Below, one piece after another: positions 10,184 through 19,756 of a stretch of 49,254 nt of DNA. A program made the translations under genes and the position numbers. Below the pieces are notes generated by a model that saw nothing but the letters and a program-made list of their open reading frames with translations, was not told where the DNA came from and made no database searches. Position 1 is the stretch's first letter, and each line of letters begins with the position of its first letter. Source of the stretch: Bacteroidaceae bacterium (GTDB taxonomy: Bacteria; Bacteroidota; Bacteroidia; Bacteroidales; Bacteroidaceae); contig JAFXZK010000082.1 in NCBI GenBank assembly GCA_017541265.1, positions 1 through 49,254 of the forward strand, in the 5' to 3' direction.

Positions 10184-10449
10184 TGTTCGTATCCGTTAAT
10201 TGTTTCAAGTTCCCAGAAAATTTCCTCTGCCGTTTTGTCGTCCCAATAATCGGGAGAAAGGTCATTGTCCTGTCCGTATTCGTCCATAAGTTCACTTATG
10301 GCATCCGTCACTTCATCATCAAGCGGACACCGCTCATCACCGACACGACGCACAGCCGCTTCAATCGTTTCAGGATAGACCCTTTCTGTCAGATGCTCTG
10401 CAACAAAAGCCATAGCACCTTCAATGACTGTTTCTACATTCTTTTTCAT
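10180..10449 (-). CDS. hypothetical acidic protein coupled to ligA (89 aa)
   Basis: Start MKKNVETVIEGAMAFVAEH at 10449; longer in-frame sequence overlaps the ArdC-like gene and has poor composition. The protein is strongly acidic and helical at its C-terminus (PDYWDDKTAEEIFWELE). Its TGA overlaps the ligA ATG, so translation is coupled. No family recognised. Confidence 0.6.
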   Translation of the reverse strand: MKKNVETVIEGAMAFVAEHLTERVYPETIEAAVRRVGDERCPLDDEVTDAISELMDEYGQDNDLSPDYWDDKTAEEIFWELETINGYEQ

Positions 10450-10474
10450 ATTGCTTGTATGCTTTAGTTGGTTT

Positions 10475-11545
10475 CTATGCTGCAACTGCGGGGAGCAGCT
10501 TTGGCAATCCCATTGACTTATAGATAGCGTCATATTGACGCAGGATATAGTTCGTGGCACGTTGAACATGGTCGATGACTTTCGGTATGAAGTCGTCTTG
10601 CTCACGGAGAGCTTTACGCCAACTGCTGACATATCCGATGTGCTGTTCATCGAGCAGCTTTCCAACACCAAGCATCGAACAGACACAAGCCGATGTGAGT
10701 TCTGCAATAAACTCTTCGACTGCGTAGTCCTCGTCACCGAAATGACCGTCTTGCGAGCGTTTCAGCTCACGAGCAGTTGAATGAGCCATTTCGTGAATAG
10801 CCGTTCCGTAAAATGCTTCGTCACTTGTGAAGTTCTTGCGCTGCGGAAGCGTGATGCTGTCCTTCGCTGGAGAGTAGAAGGCGCTATTGCCGCCAAAACC
10901 GATCGGACAACGCCACATGCCTGGCTGCATTATCATACGTTCAAGCACAGGGTCGATGACAGTCTGACGATATTCATGCCCCTCGACAGTTGTCATAGCC
11001 TCGTACTCTTCAGGGTACTGCGTCTTGAAGTTTGTCTGGTCGATGTTCCACACATAATAGATGCGGAGCATGAAGTAGCGGCGGCACTCCTCTTGTTCCT
11101 CTTCGGGCAGCTGCTCATAGTCATAGGAAGATATGCTGTTGCCGTCCTTGTCGCGGTAACGCGGCAGGAACTTGAATACAGGGAAGGACTTCTCACGCAC
11201 CATCACTGGCAATCCATTCTTGTCAAACTCTGCATTGCCCTTCTCGTCCAGCCTTACATGAGCATTGAGCGACAGACCGCTATACTTCTTGTTCTCGTCT
11301 GTCATTTCGTTGAAGGTAACGAAATAAGGCGTTTCATAACCGCTGATGCTGCACAGCAGACGCAGCAGGAAGTGATTCACTCCCTGATAGGGTTGAGACT
11401 TGCGATATAAGTTGCAGGGTACACCGTTGTTCGATGATACCCACGGCTTCTGCCAGGCACATGCTTCGCCCTTGTCGATTGCTGCGATGAATAGTTCCGC
11501 ATACTTCTCCTTCATGCGGTCGGTCATTTGTGATAACTTTTTCAT
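10475..11545 (-). CDS. ArdC-like anti-restriction protein (356 aa)
   Basis: Seen: an N-terminal domain with AWQKPW and PYFVTFNEM-type segments typical of the ArdC ssDNA-binding domain, then a zincin motif HEMAH (about residues 250-254) with a downstream Glu-rich segment DYAVEEFIAELTSA as in the metallopeptidase half. Known: ArdC proteins bind single-stranded DNA and protect incoming plasmid DNA from restriction. Inferred role here: defence of newly injected phage DNA, alongside the DarB-like protein. It is 25 nt upstream of the 10180-10449 gene. Confidence 0.8.
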   Translation of the reverse strand: MKKLSQMTDRMKEKYAELFIAAIDKGEACAWQKPWVSSNNGVPCNLYRKSQPYQGVNHFLLRLLCSISGYETPYFVTFNEMTDENKKYSGLSLNAHVRLDEKGNAEFDKNGLPVMVREKSFPVFKFLPRYRDKDGNSISSYDYEQLPEEEQEECRRYFMLRIYYVWNIDQTNFKTQYPEEYEAMTTVEGHEYRQTVIDPVLERMIMQPGMWRCPIGFGGNSAFYSPAKDSITLPQRKNFTSDEAFYGTAIHEMAHSTARELKRSQDGHFGDEDYAVEEFIAELTSACVCSMLGVGKLLDEQHIGYVSSWRKALREQDDFIPKVIDHVQRATNYILRQYDAIYKSMGLPKLLPAVAA

Positions 11546-11619
11546 TTTCTTAAAATTTATGGGTTAGTGTGAAAAGATTATTGGAAATTATTGGAAATGG
11601 TATTGGGGTGGCTCGCAGA

Positions 11620-13113
11620 TTAGCAAGCCACCAGTTTGAGGATTTCCTGCACAGTCTTCTTATGTTTGGCACTGAGTTGTATGCCGCTATACGTCTTGCC
11701 CTTGTGGGTATAGGGTCGCTTCCTGCCCCACAACGTCATCAGCACAGCCTCGATGCGAGTGGTGTTTCCTGCCACCACGATAGACTTGCCGTAGTTGATG
11801 ATGTGCGGAAGCCCTGCCTCTGGCTCTGCCGTGACCGCACTCATTGGAGCGGATTTGGTCGGCTCTGCAGTTTCGGTCGTTATAACGACATCGCTTCCCT
11901 CTGTGACAACGGGTTCTTCTGCGAGTTCTTCGATAGGTTCTTTTGCTTCTGCGGGTTCTTCTTTCGGAGCAATGCGCGGCATTACTCTTGGCTTGACAGA
12001 TGTTGTAGCCTCTGCCGTTGGGTCTTCATTGACTGGCTCCTCCGCTTCTGCGGTTTCTTCTTTCGGAGCGATGCGCGGCAATACTCTTGGCTTGATAGGC
12101 GTCGGGGGTTCTGCCGTCGGTTCTTCATTGGCAGGCTCCGTCACTTCTGTTTCTTCAGTTACATCCGTGCTCTCCGTTGGAGCTTGCACAAGGTCTGCCA
12201 TTCTGACCCTGATGCCCGACCTTACGACCTTCGACATAATTTGCTGAAGCTCGCTGATGGGGAACACACAGATAGGTACATCACCATGCTGTGCAGTCTG
12301 CAATCCAGCAACCTCGCTGACCTTCGTAGCATCATCGCTGATGACGACATATACGCTACCGTTGCGGAAGATAATAACCGCGTCTGGGTTCTTCGCTTTA
12401 GCCTCTTTCCACTGCTGCATAACAGGGTCGTCGCTTTCGGCTTCTTCGACAGGCTCTGCTTTCTCTGTGTCATTAACCTCCTCGAAGTCCGCGTACTCAC
12501 TTTCTGCGGTAGTAGCAGGAGCAACCTCGTCTTTCACGACCTCGCAAGATGTTTCGAGCTTCCATGCTCCGTTAGCGAGCTGTTCCTCCAGTCGCTCTAC
12601 ACTGATAGGCATTGACATTGCAGGCACGCCTTCCTTGTGGAACTCGCCTGTCAGTTGGTCGCCATTGGCACTCTTGATAACGATAGTGGCGATGCCTTCG
12701 CCAACGATGATTGTCTTGCCTACATAGGCTTGGATGTTGTTTGCTTCCATGTTGTTTGTTGTTTGGGTTGTTTGTAAATCGGTTATTTGTGGTGTGATTA
12801 GTTCTGTGATGCCGCGCTTCACGAGTTTTTGCGTGAGCTTCGGGTCTTCCAGCTGGTCGCAGATAGCGACACGATGTTTCGCCCTTATGAGCTTTGGAAG
12901 GTAGGTGTCGAGGGCATGATAGGGGAAGCCTGCCATCTCGAAGCCTGCATTACTTTGTGTGAGCACGATGTTAAGCACTTTAGCACAAACCTTTGCGTCT
13001 TCCTCGTATGCCTCGTAGAAGTCACCGCAACGGAATAACATCAGCGCATCTGGGTGCTTTGCTTTCAGGTCATGATACTGTTTCATGATTGGGGTCTCTG
13101 TTTTTGTTGCCAT
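11620..13113 (-). CDS. MutS domain I-containing protein with two copies (497 aa)
   Basis: Residues 1-85 match the mismatch-recognition domain I of MutS, including the F-x-E-type segment in [13 protein letters not shown]. The clamp, lever and ATPase domains are absent. Residues about 236-320 repeat the same fold in degenerate form ([21 protein letters not shown]). A long Pro/Glu/Ala linker follows, with two copies of KPRV(L/M)PRIAPKEE, then a small C-terminal domain. Known: free-standing MutS-I domains occur in Bacteroidetes mobile elements. Function unknown; DNA binding is plausible. Confidence 0.75.
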   Translation of the reverse strand: MATKTETPIMKQYHDLKAKHPDALMLFRCGDFYEAYEEDAKVCAKVLNIVLTQSNAGFEMAGFPYHALDTYLPKLIRAKHRVAICDQLEDPKLTQKLVKRGITELITPQITDLQTTQTTNNMEANNIQAYVGKTIIVGEGIATIVIKSANGDQLTGEFHKEGVPAMSMPISVERLEEQLANGAWKLETSCEVVKDEVAPATTAESEYADFEEVNDTEKAEPVEEAESDDPVMQQWKEAKAKNPDAVIIFRNGSVYVVISDDATKVSEVAGLQTAQHGDVPICVFPISELQQIMSKVVRSGIRVRMADLVQAPTESTDVTEETEVTEPANEEPTAEPPTPIKPRVLPRIAPKEETAEAEEPVNEDPTAEATTSVKPRVMPRIAPKEEPAEAKEPIEELAEEPVVTEGSDVVITTETAEPTKSAPMSAVTAEPEAGLPHIINYGKSIVVAGNTTRIEAVLMTLWGRKRPYTHKGKTYSGIQLSAKHKKTVQEILKLVAC

Positions 13114-13139
13114 GATAATAATTCGTTTAATCGTTAATG

Positions 13140-13598
13140 CTATGCTTCCAAATTTATCTCAGTATGAACATGTGGCACTTTATGAATCTCCTGCTCGAAG
13201 AGTTTGACGATGCACCGATAGAATAACTCCGACACAGCTCGACTTGCATAGTCGTTCTCTATCTGATACATCACTCCGCCAAAGAAGTTCATCATCATGT
13301 AGCGGAACTGCGGCCAAGGCATCGCATTCTTCATCAGTCCTGTGCTCTTGCTTTCATAAATGTCGCGTCCTATCTTGCAATAGTTTTCAAAGTCCTCGTC
13401 ATAACTCTTCTCGTCGGGAAGGTCGTTACGTTCATACTGCTCGTTGACACTATACACATTCAGTGTATAAGCGTGTTCAAAATCCTTGCGGACATGTTCG
13501 AGAAACCACTTGTGGACATCACGCTTCGATTCCTCAATGCCATACATCAGACCAGCAGCTCTGATAAACATCACTTTGCTTACTACAAAACTTGACAT
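13140..13598 (-). CDS. hypothetical protein (152 aa)
   Basis: Starts [20 protein letters not shown] in the recurring context AACGATTATG. Helical, Tyr- and Glu-rich, with no signal peptide or membrane segment that I trust. It lies 26 nt upstream of the MutS-I gene in the leftward operon. No family recognised. Confidence 0.6.
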   Translation of the reverse strand: MSSFVVSKVMFIRAAGLMYGIEESKRDVHKWFLEHVRKDFEHAYTLNVYSVNEQYERNDLPDEKSYDEDFENYCKIGRDIYESKSTGLMKNAMPWPQFRYMMMNFFGGVMYQIENDYASRAVSELFYRCIVKLFEQEIHKVPHVHTEINLEA

Positions 13599-13624
13599 AA
13601 TCGTTTGTGTTTATAGGTTAAACT

Positions 13625-14458
13625 TCATGCTACAGCTTCCCAAATATCGCCGTTCTTGCGGACGGCTATAACTTTCACTTCTCCTGGGTCTGTCCAGCCT
13701 CGCTTAATGCGCTCCACCACCTTTTCAGCCGTAGAGCGTGAGGTGTACCGCTTGGCGTGTTGCAGATATGGGTAAGACCATAGGCGACGGGATGACATCT
13801 TGCGGACATAGCTGCCTCGGAATGTTACAACAAAGCCGGTCAGGTGCTCCTTCTTTTCGCGGTGTACCTTTGTCTGTGCTTGGCGCAAATTCCAAAGGCG
13901 TTCTGCTTCCCAATTACTGTAGCCTATCCATACCCTATGACCTGCGTCCTGACCCTCCTTGATAGCTTCCATCAGTTCCGCTTCGTTGCGTGGATAGCGT
14001 TGCTCATAGTGTGGGAATTCCGTACACCAATGAACATTCAGCGTTACCTCGTCGATGTTTACAGCTCGCTCCATACCCTTGCGAAAGAAGTTGCGCAACA
14101 TCTGTGCCGATGTCTTGCCAGTCCATTTCCCGCCGATAGCCAAACCCTCGAAGTAGCCGAACTGCTTTTCCACCTCCTGCTCTGTCCAACGCTCGGTGCA
14201 GTCTTTGTTGTACTTGTCTTTCAGCTTGCCAACATACTGCTCCTTTACACTGTCAATCATCTGCTCAACGCCGTGCATCAACTCAGCACTATTTAGCGTA
14301 TAGTTCTCTCGTGTCAGCCAGCCGCAGTTGTGCCATTCCCTTGCACGACGTTGGCTGCCTGCTTCCCATACATTATTGTCCCCACTCTCAATCATAGGGA
14401 TAAACTTGTTGTCGCTCGTCTTTACGAACATACTGCGATAGAAAATTGTGTAACTCAT
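13625..14458 (-). CDS. hypothetical protein (277 aa)
   Basis: Starts MSYTIFYRSMFVKTSDNKFI. Unusually rich in Trp, Tyr, Lys and Glu and mostly helical, ending in a basic C-terminal segment followed by VIAVRKNGDIWEA. It resembles large unannotated proteins of Bacteroidetes mobile elements in general style, but I cannot name a family. It is one of a run of four genes with gaps under 30 nt. Confidence 0.6.
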   Translation of the reverse strand: MSYTIFYRSMFVKTSDNKFIPMIESGDNNVWEAGSQRRAREWHNCGWLTRENYTLNSAELMHGVEQMIDSVKEQYVGKLKDKYNKDCTERWTEQEVEKQFGYFEGLAIGGKWTGKTSAQMLRNFFRKGMERAVNIDEVTLNVHWCTEFPHYEQRYPRNEAELMEAIKEGQDAGHRVWIGYSNWEAERLWNLRQAQTKVHREKKEHLTGFVVTFRGSYVRKMSSRRLWSYPYLQHAKRYTSRSTAEKVVERIKRGWTDPGEVKVIAVRKNGDIWEAVA

Positions 14459-14479
14459 AACAATGTCAATAATTACGTT

Positions 14480-14872
14480 TTAGTCAATCTCGAAATAGAA
14501 AATCACATTAAGACAGTTCTTCAGCTCGTAAAACTCGACACGGAGTCCTTCGTTTTCGGGACACTCCCAAGCCTTGAACTCTTTACGATAGGCTGCGAAG
14601 ATAGCGTCACGGACAAGCTCGAAATCGTCCGTATTCTCCACCGCAAGCATGGTGATGTGTACGCAGTTGTCGCCAAACTTCCATTTTGCGTCAACGATGG
14701 CATCTGACTTCAGGTAGCCACGCTCATCTTTCAGTAGCTGATGTCCGATAAGGTGGCGTGTTGAGCTTCCGTCTCGGTGGTCGTAGGCTTGATAAAAGCC
14801 GCCAAACATTTCATCCTCGAAGGGGTCTTCGAGAAGATTCTTGTTGTCAATAGGTGCTGGGATGCGTTTCAT
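14480..14872 (-). CDS. hypothetical acidic protein (130 aa)
   Basis: Starts MKRIPAPIDNKNLLEDPFED. Acidic N-terminus, then an alternating alpha/beta pattern ending NVIFYFEID. It lies 12 nt downstream of the PcfJ-like gene, so it is likely co-transcribed with it. No family recognised. Confidence 0.6.
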   Translation of the reverse strand: MKRIPAPIDNKNLLEDPFEDEMFGGFYQAYDHRDGSSTRHLIGHQLLKDERGYLKSDAIVDAKWKFGDNCVHITMLAVENTDDFELVRDAIFAAYRKEFKAWECPENEGLRVEFYELKNCLNVIFYFEID

Positions 14873-14884
14873 TTTCGTTAGGGT

Positions 14885-16297
14885 TTAAGCTGCAATAGCA
14901 GCGGTTTTCGTTTCTGATTTCTTTGTTCCTTTAGTTGCCACTTCGCGGACTTTCAGCAGAGCCTCGATGTCTTTGCGGTGGTCGGTAATGAGTTTGCGTA
15001 TCTCCTTATCACGCTCTGGCACCGCGTTACAAGCCGCACGACATTGTACGATATTGTGCCGCTGCGTATTGTATTCGATAGTCGCCAGCCGCTTGCCTTC
15101 TCCGTCCTTTGCAGACAGAATAAGCGTATTGGGGTGTTGGTTGATGTCCCAATATCTCATTGCATACACGCAATGGTGCATAGCATCGCCTTCCTTCTTG
15201 AACTCGTCGATGCTTTGCAGGGGCTTTATGCTAAGGTTCGTGCCATTGATAGACAAACCGAGAATAGCACCCATCTTTGCAGCCCAGTTCTCTACCATTT
15301 CCTTGTAGAGCCTGTCACGCTCCATGCGTCTCTGCTCTTCTGCAAGCCTATAAGCCGCCAACCGAGCAGCCTCCCTACGTTCATCTTCACGATGCTTACG
15401 CTCATATAGCTCCTGATGCGCTGCCCTCAAATCTTCGGGGCATACATAGTGGGCATTGTGCATGTCGAGCTTGAAGTGCTTCAGCAGCTCCAAGTGGTCG
15501 AGCCACAAAGAGGGGTCGTAGATGTGGTAGTGATTGCGGGTACAGATGTTCAGAGCTGGAACGACATCTTTCGGCGGATACTTATAATGGTTCACAAGGT
15601 AGTCGAAAAACTCATACTGTCCTGTCTTTTGCAAGGTTTCGCCATAGGGTTTAGCGATAACACGCAATACGCTTGTGCTGTTTTTATAGTCAGACATCAA
15701 AGCAGGGATATTCTTGTACTGCCATTGCTGTGTGAGCGACTTGATACGATAGCTATATACATCGAGATTATAGCGCATGGTAGCCTTGTCACTCATGTAC
15801 TTGCCTTCTCGCCTTATCGTCATAGGCGAATAGTAAGACCAGGCATCAAAGTACCACGACATACCCTGACAGCCACGAGCAAACACCTTGCGTTCTCCGT
15901 TTGGCGCATACATAATGCGCTCCACTTCCATCACAGACCAACTCACTTTCTTGCCGAAATGGGTTTCCCTCTCCACAAGATAGAAGCGGCACACTTGCAC
16001 CGCTCCCTTTGCTTCAAGTTCCATGTGATAAGCACGATTGGCTTCTCTGCATCTCTCGTACTTCTCGGGCTTTGCCGCCCACTTTACACCGCATTGCGGA
16101 CACTTCTTCTGCCCGATATACTCCATTTCGCAACCGCACTCGCTACAATAGTGAACAGGCTTGCCGTGCCACTTCCTACTGATAGCACCTGATTGGAAAG
16201 TGCGATGATATATTGCCTCTGCTTGCTTCTGTGTCAAAGGTTTAATGCGCTTATGGATAGCCGTAGCCACAAGCTCAAAGTTTTCTTTCCGTGCCAT
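14885..16297 (-). CDS. pcfJ: PcfJ-like protein (470 aa)
   Basis: Seen: an N-terminal zinc ribbon (CSECGCEMEY then CPQCG, about residues 51-71), a helical middle and a C-terminal PcfJ-type domain with DAMHHCVYAM and LATIEYN segments (about 380-450). Known: PcfJ is encoded next to PcfK on enterococcal plasmid pCF10 and both are widespread in Bacteroidetes mobile elements; their biochemical role is not established. The pairing with the PcfK-like gene 1 nt upstream supports the call. Ends in an Ala-rich tail. Confidence 0.75.
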   Translation of the reverse strand: MARKENFELVATAIHKRIKPLTQKQAEAIYHRTFQSGAISRKWHGKPVHYCSECGCEMEYIGQKKCPQCGVKWAAKPEKYERCREANRAYHMELEAKGAVQVCRFYLVERETHFGKKVSWSVMEVERIMYAPNGERKVFARGCQGMSWYFDAWSYYSPMTIRREGKYMSDKATMRYNLDVYSYRIKSLTQQWQYKNIPALMSDYKNSTSVLRVIAKPYGETLQKTGQYEFFDYLVNHYKYPPKDVVPALNICTRNHYHIYDPSLWLDHLELLKHFKLDMHNAHYVCPEDLRAAHQELYERKHREDERREAARLAAYRLAEEQRRMERDRLYKEMVENWAAKMGAILGLSINGTNLSIKPLQSIDEFKKEGDAMHHCVYAMRYWDINQHPNTLILSAKDGEGKRLATIEYNTQRHNIVQCRAACNAVPERDKEIRKLITDHRKDIEALLKVREVATKGTKKSETKTAAIAA

Positions 16298-16298
16298 A

Positions 16299-16835
16299 TC
16301 ACATTTCTTTTAGCTCGTCCTTCAATGTTTCAGGTTCCTCGTCATAGTAATGCACCGCCAATCCGAAGATTTCGTCAGGCTGCACATACATTCCTACAGC
16401 ATTACTGCCATTGCGCTTCTTCTCTGCACGTTTCCGCATGACGTCGAAGATATAGTCGCAGCAACCTTCGAGACTCTTGTCTCTTGCGTTTAGCTTCTCC
16501 TTCATGTCGGGGCGGTTGTTCAGATAGGTTTCGATAGCCTGCTTGAACTCGGCAGGGATGACATAGTTTGCCCCGCCTTTCGTCTTGGGCGTGTCCGTCT
16601 TGGGCGTGGTTTTTGGTGCAGTTGAGCCGCTCTTTGCGGCAGGCTTCACAATAGGCTTCACAATAGGCTTTGCCGTAGGCTCTGTGCTGACATTTGGCTG
16701 CACTATAGGCGCAACCTTCGGCATTACCTTTGGCTGCACTTTTGGTTTGATACTTGCGCTCTGTGCGCTTGACTGGTTCTCATTGCCCTGCAACTGCGCA
16801 GCAGCTGCATTGATAGCGTCTAATAACGATGCCAT
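16299..16835 (-). CDS. pcfK: PcfK-like protein (178 aa)
   Basis: The N-terminal half is a low-complexity Pro/Lys/Val/Ala linker with repeats such as PKVQPKVMPKVAP. The C-terminal half is a compact domain (AIETYLNNRPDMKEKL, EGCCDYIFDVMRK, DEIFGLAVHYYDEE) that matches PcfK. It directly precedes the PcfJ-like gene (1-nt gap), as in other elements. The linker motif is shared with the MutS-I protein of 11620-13113. Confidence 0.7.
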   Translation of the reverse strand: MASLLDAINAAAAQLQGNENQSSAQSASIKPKVQPKVMPKVAPIVQPNVSTEPTAKPIVKPIVKPAAKSGSTAPKTTPKTDTPKTKGGANYVIPAEFKQAIETYLNNRPDMKEKLNARDKSLEGCCDYIFDVMRKRAEKKRNGSNAVGMYVQPDEIFGLAVHYYDEEPETLKDELKEM

Positions 16836-16862
16836 GATGTTTTGAATTTTGATGGTTGATGT

Positions 16863-16982
16863 TTAAGCTGCCTGAAGGCGCAGGCTGCCCGTTGTGTATT
16901 CGTAAAGGTCGGTTTCTCCGATAGTGTCTCCGTCAAGCATCATACCGATTGCTTGTGGAAAGGATAGTTTCTTTCTTGCCAT
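16863..16982 (-). CDS. hypothetical small protein (39 aa)
   Basis: Frame MARKKLSFPQAIGMMLDGD to stop at 16863. A clean short frame that fits the 150-nt gap between its neighbours, with a start codon in the same ACTATGG context as other starts. Acidic middle, no recognised domain. Confidence 0.45.
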   Translation of the reverse strand: MARKKLSFPQAIGMMLDGDTIGETDLYEYTTGSLRLQAA

Positions 16983-16985
16983 AGT

Positions 16986-17222
16986 TCACGCTGCATTTTT
17001 GAATTTTCTAAGTAGTGCCATAAAACTCTCTTGGGTTATGTTGTTGTCATATACACCCGATACGCGGCAGTCGATATACGAAGGTCCGTCGTTGAACCAC
17101 TCCCGTCCGTTGTCGTGGCGCAAGACTGGCTTGCCGTCCATCATGTAAGTACGAAAAGTTCCGTTAACATAACGCTCCACCTTGCACTGCAAGCGGGGCG
17201 TGACAGTCTCAATAGTTACCAT
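16986..17222 (-). CDS. hypothetical small protein (78 aa)
   Basis: Chosen start MVTIETVTPRLQCKVER at 17222; upstream frame to 17354 overlaps the 17263-18330 gene and is Arg/Ser-rich noise. The protein looks like a small beta-rich domain followed by a helix. Ends 4 nt before the 39-residue gene. No family recognised. Confidence 0.5.
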   Translation of the reverse strand: MVTIETVTPRLQCKVERYVNGTFRTYMMDGKPVLRHDNGREWFNDGPSYIDCRVSGVYDNNITQESFMALLRKFKNAA

Positions 17223-17262
17223 AGTCGTAAATTTCAATGGTTGATACTCGATGCTCCTGGGC

Positions 17263-18330
17263 TTACGCAGCAGCCTTGATGATAGCCTTGAGGAAGTTCT
17301 CCAGCGTGCCCTTGTTGTCCTTAGAGAGATGCGCAGCCTTAGCAACTTCTGCAAAAGCCTTCATAAGCGACTCCTCCGTATAGACGCGAGCCTTCTTTGT
17401 GGCGTTGATAGTCAGCTCCTTCTTTGGTGCTGGCTTCTCGCTCTTAGCCTTTGGCGCAGGTGCGGGCTTAACGCATAGTGCGGCAGCGTCCTTGCACACT
17501 TCTTTCCACTGCTTCTCGGTTGCATCACCACTTGTAAACAGCTCCGCAACACGCTTAGCGATGTCGTCATAGCCTACTGGGAAAGTCACGCAGATTTGCT
17601 CCTTTCCGTCAAGCTCGATGCGTGATTCGATAGCATTGACAGGGCTTGCCTTGCCTTCCGTTCCGCAGATATGTTCGATGCGTGGGTCGCCATAGTAGTC
17701 CCATCTGGGTTGATAGCCGTCAGGCATGAAGCCAACGATAGCAGGGATAATCTGACCCTTTTCATTGGTGCAAGCCATATAGCTGAGGGGATATGTTTCC
17801 TCGAAGGACTTTGTGGCAGGTGCAGCCGTCTTTGTGGCGGGTGCTGACTTTGCCTTCTGTGTCGGCTTCTGTGTACCCTTCTTTGCGGGCTTAGAAGGCT
17901 TTGCACTCTTAGGCTTTACCTCCGTTTTCTTCTCTGCTCTCTGTGCCTCGCTTTCAGCCTTGCGCTGCTGATAGGCTTCTGATGCCTTTGCGCATAATGC
18001 GTCGTAGGCTTCCTGAGTGAGCGTATCCAGGTCATTGACAGTCTTGGCAGCGAGCTTTGCCACCTCGTGCCAGCACTCCGCAGCACCCCACATAACGCAG
18101 GGGGTCATAGTGCCGTCAAAGTTGAGCTGGGTATAGCGTCCATGCACGGCACTCTGTTCTCCGTCCTTGCCGATTTGGGCAATGTAGGCGATGCGCGGGT
18201 CATCCTTGCTCGTGAAGCCTACGAGCACAGGAATAGTCTTGCCGCTCTTTGCGCTTGTATAGGTTACATACTGGAGGCTGTTTGCACTCTGATTGTTCAC
18301 ACTCTGATTGTTGTTATTCTTTGTTGCCAT
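17263..18330 (-). CDS. hypothetical protein with duplicated domain and Lys/Ala/Pro linkers (355 aa)
   Basis: Start MATKNNNNQSVNNQS at 18330 (a start 30 nt upstream is less likely). Two related domains are visible: YVTYTSAKSGKTIPVLVGF (about 22-130) and YMACTNEKGQIIPAIVGF (about 190-295). Each has a DPRI segment and ends in a helical stretch. They are joined by a basic linker (KPSKPAKKGTQKPTQKAK). A C-terminal helical domain follows. Function unknown; basic linkers suggest nucleic acid contact. Confidence 0.6.
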   Translation of the reverse strand: MATKNNNNQSVNNQSANSLQYVTYTSAKSGKTIPVLVGFTSKDDPRIAYIAQIGKDGEQSAVHGRYTQLNFDGTMTPCVMWGAAECWHEVAKLAAKTVNDLDTLTQEAYDALCAKASEAYQQRKAESEAQRAEKKTEVKPKSAKPSKPAKKGTQKPTQKAKSAPATKTAAPATKSFEETYPLSYMACTNEKGQIIPAIVGFMPDGYQPRWDYYGDPRIEHICGTEGKASPVNAIESRIELDGKEQICVTFPVGYDDIAKRVAELFTSGDATEKQWKEVCKDAAALCVKPAPAPKAKSEKPAPKKELTINATKKARVYTEESLMKAFAEVAKAAHLSKDNKGTLENFLKAIIKAAA

Positions 18331-18423
18331 AATAATTGCCCGATGCCGATAGCGCAGCATTAAAAATTTGGTTGTTTGTTTGATGTTTTGTTATGATGAT
18401 ATTTCGTTATGTCGATAGAGATT

Positions 18424-18654
18424 TTATGCGATAACATTCCTTGCGATGCGCTTTTTGCCCATAGTGCTGACTTCCTTCACGCTCAATAGTGCCTGGATGT
18501 CTGCAGGCAGAGGCTTTGCGCCCATGCTGATAAAAGGGGTTGAAAACTCGCCTTCCATGTCGCGCAATGCGCACATAGCAGCTTCATTGTTCACGTTCTT
18601 GCCCAATACGAGGGCAGCAGTTGCCATAGCAACGATAGACTTTGTAGTTTTCAT
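18424..18654 (-). CDS. hypothetical small protein (76 aa)
   Basis: Start MKTTKSIVAMATAALVLGK at 18654. The N-terminus looks like a weak signal or membrane segment, after which the chain is soluble. It lies 55 nt downstream of the 18710-18913 gene, which has a similar MKT start. No family recognised. Confidence 0.5.
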   Translation of the reverse strand: MKTTKSIVAMATAALVLGKNVNNEAAMCALRDMEGEFSTPFISMGAKPLPADIQALLSVKEVSTMGKKRIARNVIA

Positions 18655-18709
18655 TTTGATAAAATTTAGGGGTTGTTTTGATTTATGAATTTTGGTTTTT
18701 GAGTTGTCT

Positions 18710-18913
18710 TTAGGCTGCTCGCTTTGCACGTTTAGCCGCTTTGCGAGCGTTGGTAGATGTTTCGGAACTCGCACCTTCCGCATACAGGAAGGCACACGCT
18801 GCGATGCTGAAGCATACGATAGCCAATAAGCCGTTAGTGAAAGTGTCGCCTGATGCGAACATGATACCCATGCAAGCTGCAATAGTGCCTGCGATTTTAG
18901 ATTGAGTTTTCAT
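18710..18913 (-). CDS. small membrane protein (67 aa)
   Basis: Starts MKTQSKIAGTIAACMGIMF. Two hydrophobic segments (about residues 7-22 and 27-45) separated by a short turn, then a basic tail (NARKAAKRAKRA). This looks like a two-pass inner membrane protein with a positive cytoplasmic tail. It could be holin-like by size, but it lies far from the endolysin and among early genes, so I do not call it one. Confidence 0.5.
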   Translation of the reverse strand: MKTQSKIAGTIAACMGIMFASGDTFTNGLLAIVCFSIAACAFLYAEGASSETSTNARKAAKRAKRAA

Positions 18914-18978
18914 ACTGATAAAAGCGGTTGCCTATACCCCGCAAGGTTTTAGTTGAGAAATAGGTTTTGATAATTCGT

Positions 18979-19050
18979 CAGAGTGAGGGGACTCGAACCC
19001 CCATGCGTACCTGAGTACGCCCATAGCTGTCCGTGATGCTATGCACTCCT
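18979..19050 (-). other. tRNA-like structure with abnormal anticodon arm
   Basis: 72 nt fold as a tRNA: acceptor AGGAGTG/CACTCTG (first pair mismatched, second a wobble), D arm TAGC/GCTA with GG in the loop, and a canonical T arm with loop TTCGAGT. The anticodon arm is replaced by GCGTAC-TCAG-GTACGC, a 6-bp stem with a 4-nt loop. It therefore probably cannot decode; read as a 4-bp stem the 8-nt loop would contain TCA or CAG. It may be the 3' domain of the large RNA. Confidence 0.55.
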
Positions 19051-19756
19051 TCTCCGTCAATACATATACGCCATGCTGCTTGTAGTGCTCCAGACCGGAT
19101 GCCCTTTGCACGTCAGCACAACATATACCTATTGCCTGATAAGTGGTCGTTTTCTCTTGAAGCCTGGGCTGCTGCGACTCTTCACTTAGGTTGTTCACCT
19201 TTGCGTTCTTTCTACCTATTCATGCGTATAGGTGGTCTGCTCTTGCCTTCCCCAGCGGTTGCCTCCTCATTCGATTACAGCTCTTAATTTGGTCTCTACT
19301 CCACAGAAGGATAACCTTCGATAGAGGTCGTTATGCACTTACTTCACTGCCGCGCTCATCTGTTCTCATCCCGCTCCCTATAAGGCATCCCCACCTACAA
19401 ACGTGGTTCATTATAGAGCAGCAGCTTTCCCGTCTGTTTACGTCCTCTATGCTGGCTGCATAGTGGCAGTTTTTCCGACCTTCACTTTGGGGTACACGTA
19501 CCCTCTTGCTACCTTTCCGCCTGACTTCCACTCGTGTACCTATGTCGATACTCGCTTACTTGCCTACTTGCTCTTCACCGTCAGCTTTCTGCTCCAAACG
19601 ATTGCCCTTGAATCTTACTGGAGTGTAGGGGACACCCCTCGGAATTTAACGACTCCCGCAGCCGGATTTATTTGCTTGTCAAGTGCTCTGAAAACTGAGC
19701 TTTTAAGACGTTGGCTAAGTCTTGAAAACCGGACTTTTGCCGCAAATAGAGTTTGT

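Noticed and set aside
8840-10249. 469-codon open frame on the plus strand opposite ligA
   Set aside because: It mirrors a well-supported ligase gene; composition and lack of any domain mark it as a shadow.
11607-11632. 7-bp hairpin GGTGGCT/AGCCACC at the end of the MutS-I gene as a terminator
   Set aside because: It spans the stop codon and has no T-run on the minus strand.
19603-19611. TGCCCTTGA on plus strand, so TCAAGGGCA in a hairpin loop of the large RNA, complementary to the late-promoter element; possible antisense regulation
   Set aside because: The promoter copies lie upstream of the predicted transcription starts, so the element would not be in the mRNAs; one 9-mer is weak evidence. 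No -7 box follows on the plus strand either.
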